64,000 nt of DNA from Prochilodus magdalenae (GCA_024036415.1 JAMWET010006979.1:124001-188000), one strand, 5' to 3'. Shown: positions 34,815 to 47,935, counted from the stretch's first letter. Notes: generated by a model not told the origin, from the letters alone. Numbers and translations are program-made.

Positions 34815-35290
34815 GCCAATAGCAAAGTTTGGCAGAGAAGGTATAACGGTCTGGGGCTTTGGTGAGTTTGATCTTGATCTCTTATTTATAGTGAGGGGTA
34901 ATGTTAATGTGTACAAATACACTTTACACAATTACCAGTTTCCAATTTCGTGTTACCAGTTTGTAGAATGCCCTGTTCTGTTCCAGTGTTTGCATGCAAA
35001 ACAAGCTCCATAAAGACATAGTTAGACCAGTTTGGTGTGAAACTCCAGTGGGCTGCAGAGAACCCTGACCCAAGCCCCACTAAACACCTTTGGGATGAAT
35101 AAGAACGTCAAATTAGATCCAGACCTTATCCTCCAACATCAATGCCTGAACTCGTAATTGCTCTTTTGACTGAACGGACAAATTCCCACAGACGCACTCC
35201 AACAACTTGCGAAAAGTCTTCTAAGAACAGTGGAGAGCATTATAGCCACAAAGGCATGGGGTCACTCCATATTAATGACCATGCTTTTGG
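34815..35290 (+). mobile_element. Tc1 relic (same family as 59541-60110)
   Basis: Matches a fish Tc1 transposase region in plus orientation: agtttggcagagaaggtata..tctggggct near 34826 (the MVWG block) and aacatcaatgcctgaactcg ... cacaaaggcatggggtcact (35137-35270), the C-terminal coding part. Several indels; right end lost in a (CA)n run at 35291-35309. Confidence 0.65.
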
Positions 35291-35309
35291 ACACACACAC
35301 ACACACACA

Positions 35310-36589
35310 TATTTTCAAACGTGTATATTCAAATTTTTTTTTTTTTCATTCTTCATTAAGTTTGAAGATTGTTGTTTATCCCTGGTGTAATTATTTGAGT
35401 AAAAATCGATATATTGCATTAAGTGTGGATCCTTGTTTGTACAGTATAAACAAGGCTCATAAAAGAGGAAGCTTGACCCTGTTGGTATACTGGTATACGC
35501 AAGGACAGCATGCAGGTATAGCTTTCCCCTTGGTCACCACATGCCAGTGATCAGATCAAGTGCTAATCAGTTGAGGTGGGGAGTGGCATAGGAGGTGCTG
35601 GGGGGTCTCTCGCTTGACCCGTGACCCAGGCTGCATGGCTTGCTAATGGGCTCAGGGAGCCTCTGACTCGGAGCACTCTGTGTGTCGTGCAAACACACAG
35701 CGGCCGATTAAATTATAGACGAGCCGAGGAGAACAGAAATAGCTCGAGGCCTTGCCGAAATGGACCAGGCAGGCCTAGCATAGAAAGAGTGGACGCTTGT
35801 GCTATCGTCCAGAAAGACCAACACAAATAAATAAAAAACCTGCTATATATATAACACAATAGATTCAAAACATTTGATGACATCCTGTCACAACCAAAAC
35901 AGGGATATTTGAACATGGATATTCACCTCACATCTGCAAGGATTTATCCATTCGTTTTGGTGATAACTGATATTACGATGCTGGCCTTTGCAGTACTAAT
36001 ATCTTAGAAAAGTGCAACATGCTAATATACCCTCTAACCAATCACAGCATCTTACTCTGTGTTTGGCATCTTGTCCAATCACAGATGACCATTCCTGTGG
36101 CTATGTTGATGAATTGAAGCATTTAAAAAATAATAAATCACGTCATATTATTGATGCATGTACATTTGTGATGCTGCTAAAGTGTGTGACAAGTACAATA
36201 TGTAGCAAAAAGAATAAACACGTAATTACATTAACGTGATTTGTTATACAGTGCAATTTATAGTCTAGTCCACTTTAATTGGCATCCCTGGCAACGATAA
36301 GTAAAAAGGGTTGTAAGAAATTCACCTTTTGCTGAAAAGGCTTTATTCACCCAGTAAAAAACATTTATTCTGAGAAAAAGGATCCTCAAGAAATAAAATG
36401 TATTTTTAACAAACCCACATGCGCCATATTTCTTTGCACCTCTAGAAACTCTTAGAAACAAATTGTAACCAACGCATTTCTTCTATTTATATTTTACTGT
36501 TTTACATTAATCAATGTCTAGGAACTTTTAAGAGGATACCTACAACTTCGGAAAAGCATTGTAGGCACCATTTAATCATGCACTCATCA
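35310..36589. other. Intronic DNA, nothing recognised
   Basis: A CpG-containing patch at 35560-35800 has a 69-codon frame without any recognised motif. Confidence 0.4.
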
Positions 36590-37180
36590 TCAAACAATAT
36601 AGTTGCACTCAAAAGGAATCACCCGACATGAATGAAACACTTACATGTGACATTGACAAGGACGGGCCTTATCGCTGTACCTGACTGACTTTTTTTAGGG
36701 TCGTCCTATTTTGTGTGCTTTCCATTCTGACTAATGCCGTTGTGTTGCTTCAGAGGGTTCGAGAGTTTTAAGCAGTTAGAAGAGTTGGAGAGGGGTTCCA
36801 TCACAGGTCTCCAGGAAACAGAATGATAGAGGTATTGTGCACCTTACTAGTTGTGCATATACTACCATAGCACTATGTTGATGACAGTACATAAAGGAAG
36901 GCATGCACCAGCGACATGAAGGATCTAGGAAACTTTCATGAACCGGAGAGGGAAAGCCGACAGATTGTCTCATTCTCTGAGTGACCCAACAGTCACGATT
37001 GTGGAAATTCAGTGAGCAGTGATACCCTCCATGAGTCATCTTGTTAATGTCAGCACCATTGGCAGACGGCTACACTAATTGGACTACATGCATGCAGACT
37101 GTTATGAAGACCTAACTCCAAGCCAACGTCACCAAAGACTAATGTTGTTGTCACTTATCTCCACCCCACCACAAAATCTG
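36590..37180 (+). mobile_element. Tc1 relic (family D), 5' half
   Basis: Begins with the inverted-repeat end agttgcactcaaaaggaatc (36600), the complement of the ends at 16030 and 54802. The part from 37000 to 37130 (ttcagtgagcagtgataccc ... caccaaagactaatg) aligns with 54280-54390. Coding frame destroyed. Its right end runs into an unrelated relic. Confidence 0.65.
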
Positions 37181-37329
37181 CAGAAAGTGTGGAACCATTA
37201 GAAGCCTCAACAACATCATGGCAAGATGTCTGGCAAGTTGCATTCTTTGCTACTGATGTAAGTGTAGTGTGTTGACCGCCAAGAAATGACCATACAACAT
37301 AGCTACTCACGTGAAAATGCCATTATCTG

Positions 37330-38310
37330 CAGTTAGAGCAATATTTACACAGTTCTAATCAACTGTTACTGTGCCAAACTTGCATGGATGAGGTTTATTT
37401 TGCCCCAGCACAGTGAGAAGGATAGAAAGAGAGACAAATAAACCCCAAGGATTACTGTTGGAAAGTTACATCCTGGTGTCACCAAGTCTGTAAAAGTATG
37501 ATCAGACACCACGTCCATGCCAAAAGATTGTTTGTAAGGCATGCCAGAAAAAAGATAAGCACCTGGAACACTACTGTTCTACATTCTAATGAATCACAAA
37601 TTGAGCTTTGCAACAACAAACATTCAAATGGGGGTTTGGTGTGAAATGAAAGATGACTACATTGGAAAGAAACTGATGCCCACTGTTAAGTAAGGTAGAA
37701 GGCTTGAGATTGGGCTGGTTTCCTACAAAGGCTCTGGGAACCTCAGGAGGATACATGGCAGCATGGGCCGCACGAAATAGGACATTTCTTTTTTTTATCT
37801 TCTATGTCTACCTAAAACCCATCACTGGATCTTCCAGCAGGGCAATGTGACCACATCAACACAAAAATAGTTTAGCAGCTTGAAGTCCAGTTTCTGCAAT
37901 TGCCATTTCAGTCTCCTGATCTAAACCCAATAAAGAACCTGAGGGGTGACCTAAAGAGGAGAGTGAACAAGGGATGATATAGGACCTTCAATGATATGGA
38001 GATGTGAGCAGGAATGGTCAAAACCCCTGCCCTGTTTTCTCCAACTTTATAAGATAATATAGTAGAAGACTAAAAGGTGTTTTTCTGCAAAAAAAAAGTT
38101 GTGCAAGGTATTAAATGCAGGGTTGTCAATAATTGCGCCGCATATGGTTTTGTTAAAGATAATCCATTGACAAGGAGTTTTTTTGTCTCAAAAAAATGTA
38201 AAGGTTACTCATTTTCACAGTTTGAGATAAAGCTAATACAACAAATAGGTGTATTTGAACCAGTTTTATTTAACTTTACCAGGGGTAAAAACAATTGTGA
38301 CGGAGCATAT
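37330..38310 (+). mobile_element. Tc1 relic (third family), transposase plus 3' end
   Basis: Decayed frames read as Tc1 transposase: KDYCWKVTSWCHQV near 37450, the third-block remnant ctgatctaaacccaataaag near 37917 (SPDLNPI type), and a QQGN remnant of the QQDN block near 37835 where the second catalytic Asp reads Gly. The 3' part (38110-38300) has the 'ggggt-aa-aattgtga' style end typical of one fish Tc1 family. Many stops and frameshifts. Confidence 0.65.
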
Positions 38311-38589
38311 TTTCAGGAAAGCAAAAAACTACTTGCATTTATGTATAAGGTCCTTATCAAACAGGCTAATTTCCTTATCTAGGTTTTTAAAATGAACAAG
38401 CGTCTATTTAAACTAAAAATACATCATTTATCCATGAACTATGAGATCTTAGAAGACCCTTTATCAATAATTGTTGATTTTCTGGAATGGGTTACAAAGT
38501 ATTCTAGTATACTTCAGGTATTCAATAGTCTACAGTTAGACATTTTGTTGTTGTGTTGTGTCTACTCTCCCTAGAAGTAGGCACCCAGG

Positions 38590-38985
38590 TAAGAACACTG
38601 CAAAAGCCTGATGTAGAATACTTAGTAAAGTACAAAAAAAATAAAAAACCTGCACTAACAGCTCAAAATATGAAATAGTATTGGAACTGGTCCACCAAAT
38701 AAAAACTATAAACAAGCATGGCGTCCATGGCAGGATGCCACAGAGAAAGTCGCTACTCTCTGAAAAAAACATATCACTGGATGGCTGGAGTTGGCAAAAC
38801 AGTATGTTGACCCTCCATAGTAGTAAACAGGCACTGCATTCCCTACGACATTAATATCCCAATGGAAAAGTATAGTGGAGGGGCCTCCATGTTTTGGAGC
38901 TGCTTTGCTGCCTTTGGGCCTCGACTGACTTTTACCATCAAGAGCAGAAAAGGGTTTGGAAACATAGCCAGTACATGACTGGCAA
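38590..38985 (+). mobile_element. Tc1 relic (fourth family), middle fragment
   Basis: catggcgtccatggcaggat at 38717 and tatagtggaggggcctccat at 38872 match the coding part of another fish Tc1 (the region before and including the MVWG-like block, here ASMFWSCFAAFG). No inverted repeats found. Confidence 0.6.
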
Positions 38986-38990
38986 GAACA

Positions 38991-39784
38991 GCTTTGAACA
39001 GTTGCACGAACAAAAAATGTTTTTGTTATTTGCAGAAAATATGTGTTTTAGAAGTGACAATTCAGTTACAGTTACATTAGTAACACACATTTTTCAGACT
39101 TTTGAGGGACAGGGAAGTCTTACTTCCTGCTCCAAAAAAGGGGTGTGGCTAAATGAAAGCCCCACCTATGGACAAATTACATGTATGAGAGAGAGATAGT
39201 TCCAACTCTTGTTCTCGTTAATGCTCAGACAGTTGGTGGATTTTTGTACTGTCCGATGATGACGGCTAAAGGCATTCCCCGGTCCTAATGTTATTATTAT
39301 AATGTTTTTGTTTCCTGCATCAGAGCTGCACAGCATCATGTGCAGTAAGAGAATGAGAGGCTTTTTAGTAGTCGTATATTTCAGAAATTAATGACAATTT
39401 CTGCTAATCTAGTAGCAATATTTTCAGAAGTACTAGCACTTTGTCCATATGTTGCAGCTCTACCATTAATCACTTCTTTAAAGTCCACCACACCTGCACG
39501 TTAATGCTTACGTATTCCAGTGTGGTATTTGCTTTATGTTCTATGTGTGTTATATAGTATCTACCTAACTATATGTAATAAGACTCTTCTGAACCTAACC
39601 CTAAACCTTAAACTTAAACTCAATAACTCAATAAAGATACGCTTAGAAATGATGAAACACTGGTTTTCCAAAAAAGTCTCCAAAATACATGAAAACGAGG
39701 ACACATACACGCACTAAAGCAGCTCAGTAAAAGAGGTTAGCGTGCTCTACAGCATCTACAGATGGCAAGGACAGTACATCTCAC
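38991..39784. other. Intronic DNA, nothing recognised
   Basis: AT-rich up to the CpG patch that holds the candidate exon at 39785. Confidence 0.45.
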
Positions 39785-39865
39785 CCAGAACATGCAGGAC
39801 AGGCACACCCAGGTTCTGGCCCGTCCAGCCAGCGCCGCCGGCAGCCCCAGAGACATGGACGGCAT
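39785..39865 (-). CDS. Candidate alternative first exon of the tensin gene
   Basis: A GC- and CpG-rich patch stands out from AT-rich intron. On the minus strand an ATG with A at -3 (acgATGC) opens 27 codons, starting MPSMSLGLPAAL and ending WVCLSCMFW, followed by a donor-like site (TGG|gtgagatg) in phase 0. This is the same phase as the exon at 51663 and matches the C1 exon acceptor at 14068. The frame stays open upstream of the chosen ATG, so the start is uncertain, and no in-frame stop confirms it. Like the other first exon, it is short, hydrophobic and Trp/Cys-rich. A phase match alone would occur by chance one time in three, so this remains a candidate for a second promoter. Confidence 0.4.
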
Positions 39866-41507
39866 CGTTCCTCCTCCAGCAACAGCCTTAAATATTCCAC
39901 CACGTTCCTCTGCTAGCTGCACAGCTCCATCAAGTAATAAGGGCAGGCAGAAGAGAGAGGCTGCTGCAAGACTTTCTCTCCTTCATGCTCTTCTTTTTCC
40001 AACTCTCTCTCTCTCTCTCTCTCTCTCTGTATGTGTTTTACTGCACCTCCCTCTCTTAGGGTCAGGCGTACTTGACTCTCCTGGCAGAGAGAGAGGGGGT
40101 ACTGTCTGGCTTTTATTTACCCGCCTTTCCAAATCCCCAACCAACCCCCTTCCCTGTTTTTTTTCCCTTTGCAGCCCCTCCCTCGTTTTTCCTGTACCTC
40201 ACTCCTCTCCTCCTCATAGCCCCCCACTGTTTTATATACATATATCTCTCTACGTTTCCCCATTCTCCCTCCCTCTGGCCTCACCTCCCTCTTTTTCCTC
40301 TCTACTCCTCTCTCCATGACGCTCTATCTCTCTCTCTCTTGCATGCCTGCTTGCTCATGTATTCGCTAACATGACTTAAATTTTTCATTGACTCTATCCT
40401 CTCTTTTTTCAGCGTTCTTCTTTCTCTATCTGTCTCTCTTTCCTTCTCTCACTCTTGCTCTTTCTCTCTATCTTTCTTTTTCATTCTCACCACTGAAACA
40501 TCTGCCTTCTATGAAAAGCTTAAAGTCTCTGCACACCCTGCGTTTGAGGTTTGTATTAAATGAGGTGAGTATTACCATCTTGCTAAGTCGACCCAGTAAT
40601 AGACAAATTTGTGCAATAACCTGCTGACACTTTACAGACCAGCAGTGGGAGATTCCTTAAAATTATTCCTATACAAATGACTGTTTCTCTCAAACCACAA
40701 TACAATCACTTAAACAGAAAAGTAATCACAGAGAAGATATAAATACAAATAACATTACTGCAGTAACTCTCCCGGAGGAACCATACACATACTGCACACA
40801 AAAAGATTTTTAACAGAATTTGAGGGCTCTAACATTAAAAGTGGGTAAGTGCTTTGACTAACTGGTCAATTGGGCTATACAAGACCAGTAAATTATAAGT
40901 AAGACTATGTGTTGAAAGCCACATGGCATATTTCAGTGATGTTAAGTACAGTGTAATTAATTAATGCCAAACTACAGAAGAAATTTAATAAAACGGCTCC
41001 AAGCTAATATCAAATCATCCTGGAGAGGACAGAAGTGCAATATGCTATACTGGGTGATGTTACTGATGATCTGTTTTAGGATGATGTTGGTTAGTGTGCC
41101 ACAATAAGCTTTGTTTTTCTCACGTTAGCTCACTAACTACACATAATGTAGTTTCAGCAATAAGAAAATGTTTGGTTTACAATGTCCTCCACTTTCCAGT
41201 AGAGGAAAGTTCAGGATTTTGTGACTTTCAGTGGATATAAGAGCTTAACCAGTGGCCCTAAGACCCACCAGAACCCTAACCCTACATTTAATGCCTGTAA
41301 AAATGATCCAGAAAATCACAAGTATGTTACTGATTCATGCTAACTGTAAGCATATTAGTTTTAAAGCGGAAGTCTACGATCACATAACCGTGATGTATCA
41401 GCTATCACCTAGGAAGACAAGCATCACTCAAACATTACATACACAGTGACAGAAATGTCAAGTAAATACATTATTAAAATGTACAACTAAGAAAATGTTA
41501 AATGTCA

Positions 41508-41510
<3 letters not shown>
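39866..41510. other. Intronic DNA with a pyrimidine-rich block at 39970-40500
   Basis: Polypyrimidine on the plus strand (purine on the gene strand), including (CT)n at 40002-40028. It lies directly upstream of the candidate alternative exon, the same arrangement as the purine-rich domain next to the exon at 51663. The plus-strand frame at 39762-40319 is a by-product of this composition. Confidence 0.45.
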
Positions 41511-41539
<29 letters not shown>

Positions 41540-41540
41540 C

Positions 41541-41599
<59 letters not shown>
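41511..41599. repeat. (AT)n microsatellite, interrupted
   Basis: About 88 bp of AT repeats with short breaks near 41540-41550. Confidence 0.95.
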
Positions 41600-41602
<3 letters not shown>

Positions 41603-43899
41603 AACATTTATTATGGTCTTTATTAACTGTTTGGACATTTAAATAGCAAATGAAATTGAATGTATTAAAATACATTTCTTTGTATAATTGATTTATCACT
41701 GAAACAGAACATCACTAGTTTAATCTAAAAAGTAGTTGATAGATTTACTGATTAAAAACGTTATTGTTAATTACAGCCCTAACACATCCTTAAGAAACAT
41801 TTTTATAAAGCAGTAAAAGCAGCTCATCCGTGTAAAAGGGTGACGACAAAGGATTAATGAAGTAAATGACACTGTACTGACATTAGGAGCCATAAACTAA
41901 AGTGACGAACATCTCGTCTCAGTTATGAAGAATCAAGGAACATACACAGCAGAGGCCTAGTAAATAACACCATCTTTTAGTTCTATAGATGACTATTTAA
42001 GTATAAAATTGACATTTACATGCTAATCTTACACATGATATACTGTGATTTTGACTTGGCCCTGTGAGTTCTATAATGCTTCATAACAATATTAGGAATG
42101 GTACAATTATCTTCAGTTTGCTGAGGCAATTTATGTTAATGTTGATAAATGTCCAAGTGTTGCCTAAACAATACATTATCCAGTGGTAATGCATGTGTCA
42201 TATATGCTCAATTCGTTTAGAATCCTAATATTTTTAGACTCTTGAATTTTTCATTACCAAGCATTGCTATGAGCCACAACAAGTTGATAATTATCAAGTA
42301 TGGAATTCAGCTTAGAAACGCAATACTGATGCGTCCGTAGTCAGCTAAGCACACTGTCAGCACTAATGCTAGACTGTGGTGGACACTATCAAACCAGTTT
42401 TTAGTTTTGCCCAGTCAAAAGCATTCAACGTAGCTGACTCTAGTGTCAGATTTCTAATTTGTTCAGGGTGACAAAGCAGTCTGAGAGGCTGAAGCACTGA
42501 CATGTCCAGCTCAACATCCCCGTCTTCCAGCAAGAGCTGATGTGCAGCCCCCATGGGAGGAACCTGCCTCAAAAACCACACTCGCTCAATAACACCACCG
42601 ATCTGCTCTCATGGTCTTGGCTGAACAATTATGTGAATAAGGATAAGATTTCAATTGTGATAAATCATTCTCTCTCACAGGTGGCCAATCACACCTTTAG
42701 AGTCCCCTGCTTGTGGTCTTTCCTGTAGGCCCTAAGCAGATTTGCAGGGCTGTGTTAATTCAAGTGATTGGCATAATTTAATTTCAATGTTGTGACTTTC
42801 CTTTAGATGACCCTGGTAAGGAGCAGTTAAATAACAGAAGTGGTAATGGACGCAGCAAATACTTTTTTATATTTACTTGATTTAGCGCCATCATATAAGG
42901 ATTAGCATCATGCACATGAACACAAAGTGGTATATGTTTGTGCACCGATTTCAAAACACACGCCCATGATTCAGTCTTTAAGAGGTAAATGAAACCAAAC
43001 AGTGATCTTATGCAATGGTGCATTGTAAAGAATCATATGAATTTATTAGTTGTTTTTTTGGCATTGGTGGCGATAGAAGACAGAGCTTTCAATGTCTACA
43101 TCACCAACATAGCTTTTTTTATTTACGATTTAAAACAACCAGTGAATTTACACCAGGGGCTAGCCTTGGGCCTACTTAGATTGAAAGGGGTTATGCGATT
43201 CCAGCATTCTGCTTGATGTCATATCACAGTCTTAATATGTTATGATAACAACTGCACTGCTGTTACTAATTGGCTATAGACATGTTATACCACTGCAACT
43301 TTCAAATTCTATTAAATTGACCTAACCACTGTTTACAAGGCTACTCAGAAAATGATTTATGTCCATGCCACTGATCTGCATGTAAAGAAATATGTTTTCT
43401 TAAGGTACTACTCAAAATGCCCTGCATGAACGTCTCCACCAAAAACGTATTAAACGTGATTTAAATAGAAAAGTCTAATCTCAAAATTATTAAAACACAT
43501 AGTTTCAGGCATCAAGCCATGTTTTCAGAACAAATTCATGCAATAATAGTCATAGCTGTAGGTTTGTATATACGGTATAGATGTGTCCCTAGCAATATTT
43601 TGGGAGGATAGAGTTCTCCTAATCAATTTTTGTCTGGGGTCAGAGCTGACACAATAGCATCCTTTTTTTGCACCACTTACAACATGTCAAGTTTAAACCT
43701 AGCTATAGCTAATCCCAATGTGCTTTGGAGAGGCTATATCTCCAAGATGAATCCTTTAGGCATGCTAGTATTTGACTGGCTGAAAGGGAGAGCTATCTGA
43801 AGGATCACCTGGAAATATCACACATGGACGAGGTCCCACTGTGAACAATTGTCAACTGATGACTCATTCTGACATGTGCTTTTGTTTTTCTTCTCAGGC
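41600..43899. other. Intronic DNA with one orphan frame
   Basis: Minus-strand frame 42369-42581 (contains VLQPLRLLCHPEQIRNLTL) has a plausible start at 42554 but no recognised domain or splice context. The rest is AT-rich. Confidence 0.35.
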
Positions 43900-43989
43900 T
43901 CCTTCCTGGCTCCACCTGCTCCACCCATTGCACACACCTGCGGCTGACTTATTCAGACTGTTACATAAACCCCTTTGCTTTTTCATTTC

Positions 43990-44350
43990 ATTTTATTCAA
44001 GCAGGGTCAGTTGTTGGTGTGGAGCTGGCCTCTGTGGTGAAGGTGGCAGAGAGGAGGAAACTGCATAAACTGCTGTACATTATGGATAATGATGGGCACC
44101 CACTGCACACCATCATGGACAAAAAAAGCAAGTTCAGTTGCAGCCTGCTGTCACAGAGCTGCTCCACAGACAGACTCAGTAAGGCCTCTGTGTTACTGAG
44201 CTGTATTTTGTTGGTGTTTATCTTTCCTGTGTTTGGTCCTTGCTTTGTCTCCTGGTTTTTGCTTTATGGAGACATCTCTGATGTTGCCTGCCTGTGTTTT
44301 GTATTTCACTGCCAGTTTTTTTTATATCAGGTATTGGAATGCAAATAAAA
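43990..44350 (+). mobile_element. LINE fragment, reverse-transcriptase C-terminal region
   Basis: The frame at 44019-44200 (VAERRKLHKLLYIMDNDGHPLH, then SLLSQSCSTDRLSKAS) resembles the C-terminal end of fish LINE ORF2 proteins, where 'imdn..HPLh' is followed by a Cys-rich segment. Truncated at both sides. Confidence 0.5.
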
Positions 44351-47300
44351 TCATTGTGCTCTTGCAGCTGACAGCCACTTCGTAATAATGGGTCTCTGCT
44401 AATGTTATGCCCTTGATTGTAATAACTTTCTAGGTGGTACTATTTACATACTTCAGACGCCCGGTTGCAGTCAACGCCACTGTAAACAATTCTGACCTGG
44501 GAAGTTTCTGTAGAGTGACGCAATTTACCTCAAACCATTATGAATGGCTTTCTGTAAATCCTAATGATTTAATAACACAGATGTTTCAGTGGATTTGTCC
44601 TTGCCTGCTTCCATAAAATGGGCTCAGGTTCTCTAAACATTCTCCGTGTTATACAAACTGCAGTGGGACAGCATCAGACTGAAAGCAGCTGACACCATGG
44701 TGGTGATTATGCTGTAGGCTGTGGGAAATGATGAGGCTGAGCCTTCTGCTTCACAATCCATACTGTGTGTGTATATGTATGTGTGTTTGGGTGTGTCGGT
44801 AGAGGGATGTGCCTGTGTGTGGGGTGTGTGTGTGTGTCTGTTAGGAAATATGAAATGGCCTTTTGTGCACATCCTCCCTCAGAGCCGAAATCAAGATTCC
44901 ATGCGTTTTTACCCCCTCTCCTAACACTGCTGGAATTGTTTCTCTGGTCACTGACAATTCAGATAAAATCCCAACAGCTCCCCTTAGTGGACATTTCTGA
45001 GCCAATAAGATGAAGCGAATGCTCACAGTTTTACAGCATAACCATATTCCACTTGTATTAAGTAATTTCTACTGTATTTTTTTTCTTAGTCAGCCCTTGT
45101 TTTTAGCATGCTAAAATGATTCAGAATGAAGAATGATTTGCTAATATTCACTTATCACTGTAGGAAAGCTTCTATGAACTTAAAACCTTGAACAATTATC
45201 AGAGCTTGCTTATTTCAAAACCTGGAAGCAACTTAAGTTTTCTTGTAATGTAAATGATTTTACTAAATGGACAGATAATTTCACCAGTAATATGTAGTAT
45301 TGGATTTCTGAGGTATAACGATATGTGTATAACTTATGTGTATTACTGTAAAATGTAATAAGATGTACCATTTCCCAGTTGGGTCAAAAGGTCCCTAACA
45401 GGAATCCCAAAGTTAGAAATCAAAATTTGTTTTTAAACAAATTCAAAATCCAGCCGTCTGACCAACTTTAAATGATAACCTGCCCAGCACAGTAGGCACA
45501 GTAGAGCCCAAAAGCCCTGAAGTACATGTTGTAGAGTTATTCTAATCAATGACCTATCAAAACTCTTAGCTAAACCACAGCTAAAAGAGCTGCCAAGGAA
45601 TTAGATTTTAGCCAGGCATAATTCTTAATGTGATTCTGGTGGTGGTATCACATTATGTAGCCTCATGTTTCCTTTGTCAGGTCAGTTCCAATGGGTGTAT
45701 CATTCTACCAACCTGGTTCAAAACCAGTTCAAAAACACTTCTAACTTTTAACTGTCTTTGACTTTAGATTAAAATGCTTTTTAAATGTTACTCTATAGCG
45801 TATTTAAAATATGACTCAATATTCCATTTTACTCATACCGAAACCATTTTTCAGTAGTCAAGTTGCAACCAAGTTTCAGTAGTGACAATTTTAGCTAACG
45901 TTAGGTAACTCAAAAAATGCTTCATTAAAACACATAAAAGTCTCCCTAATTGCAAAAAAGTATATTAATTTGATAATGACAGCTTTTAATTTTGTACACA
46001 GATTTTCAGACATTGGGACACATCAGTTTCAAAACAATAAAATGTAACTGCTCACTAAAATGTGTTGAGCTAAAATAAGCCTCTGCCTGTGGACAAAGAC
46101 TCTTTGTTTCTGTATTGACATAACAAGGAAATGTGGAATTTTGTTGACCACAGTTTACACTTATTCAGTAGAATTGTCTATATATAGTCACTGTCCAAAG
46201 AAAGCAAGCATCTTCAAAATGGAAACTTTACAGGAGAAAATAAACAAAAATAATTTCAAAGTACGCCAGTAGAACCAGACTTTTTCCTAGCCGTTCTGGG
46301 CAAGTTCTGTTGGTCCATTCATCATAAAATCTTTACATAATATAAACAGCAGCTGCTGTGTTCAAATGATGCATAAAAGTAAGAATCCACAGAAATGGAG
46401 ATACTCGTTTCTCTTTGGATAGCGACGATATGTTTAATTGTCTATAGTGTACAAAATAATAAACTTTCTTTCAGGGCATCGACCACAACATCCTACAGTT
46501 TCAGCAATATAACTTCTGTCTAGGTCCTCCGTTCTGTAGGTAAAATGTGCTACACTGAATAAAAATGAATCAGAATTTATTGCTCAGTCGTTATTTCATT
46601 TAGTGTGGTAGACCGAATGACAAAGTTGGGCCTTGCCATGCTGTTTCTGCATGGCCTAAACGACCCACTACTGGAGAATACATCAAATTAAATCATTTAT
46701 GTAATCATAACAAGGCATTAATCACAGCAGGGCTTCAGAGAGGAAGAGAGCTCTCCCATTATAAATTCACAGGCCACTCCAGGACAGATATTTGAAGAAT
46801 ACCTTACAACAGTTTAGACACTTAGACTGAAGACTTAAAACTAAAAATTTGTTTTCTAATATTTTACAATAAATGCAAAGAATGTTAATACAAAAATAGT
46901 GATTTTATGCATGTCAGTGTGTTAGTTAACCATTTCCAAACCTCTTCTTAAGGAAAGCTGGTATTACCTGGCTTGCACTTCTCATCTAGTACTTGGATTG
47001 CCTAATCAATAGGTCAATATGGCAAATCGAGTGTGATCATGATGGTATTGTACACATCAATCCAATGTTTGGGGGCATCCAGAGATTTAAAACCAAACTA
47101 GTTCACAAGATATCAGCTACTCGTTACTGTATTCATGATGTTACAATGCTGTATTCTAATAATATATGGTGATTTACTAGGAATAACAAACATATTGCCA
47201 TGACAAATGGTTTAAACAATGTGCTTCGGCACCTTAGACTTTCGCACTGTATGTCCACCAAAGCAGGTCACAGGAGCTAGAACGAAAGCCTGTTTTCGCA

Positions 47301-47599
47301 TTTATGGAGGTGATATGGGCAGATAAAGGAGCAGCTCATTCATCACAAGATGTTCAAGACTAAAGCATTTCTCCTTGACTGTCGGCAGGGTGCACAGTAC
47401 GGACTAATTTACGAGCCACCAGGACATTAGTGAAATGAGTGGAGAGGGCGACAGGTCCTCCAACGTAATGGCTACTAGGGAGAGAAGCATGCTGGGAGCC
47501 TTCAAAGTGCTCCTGATGATGAAGGGAGAGATTAATACTAAGGACAAAAGACAAACCCGAATCATCCTCCCTTACAGTAAACTACTTCCCCTACAAAGG
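44351..47599. other. Intronic DNA; GT-rich at 44765-44845, possible repeat at 46170-46420
   Basis: The 46170-46420 stretch (gcaagttctgttggtccatt, cagcagctgctgtg) has the look of a dispersed fish repeat but I cannot assign it. The 47220-47560 stretch is GC-richer and may be conserved non-coding DNA. No exon supported. Confidence 0.35.
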
Positions 47600-47935
47600 G
47601 AACATTTTGTTGTTTTCACTCACTCATCTAAACCACTCATCCTCCTGGCTCACAGGGGGTGCAGGAGCTTATCCCTGCACTTATTGGGTGGAAGGCATGA
47701 AGCACACTGGACATGTCAACACACAGACATACACATTCGCAAGTATTAGTATTTTCAATTTGCCTGACTGCATGTCTCTGGACTGTGGGAAGAAACCCAC
47801 ACAGACAGATGGAGAACAAGCAAACTACTCACAGAGGAGACCCTGTTTTCCCAGCCAAGCGAACTAAACCCAGGCCCTTTTCACGGTGAGGCGACACCAC
47901 TACCCACAGCACCACCGTGCCACCCATTTCATTGG
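47600..47935 (+). repeat. Dispersed vertebrate repeat fragment
   Basis: tgactgcatgtctctggact, gtgggaagaaacccacacag, gagaacaagcaaact, and ggtgaggcgacaccactacc followed by caccgtgccaccc match a very widespread fish/vertebrate repeat consensus in order. Its parent class is not clear to me. Confidence 0.6.

Noticed and set aside
39762..40319. 185-codon plus-strand frame
   Set aside because: Mostly translation of a CT-rich tract (SLSLSLS); the true signal in this patch, if any, is the minus-strand exon at 39785-39865.
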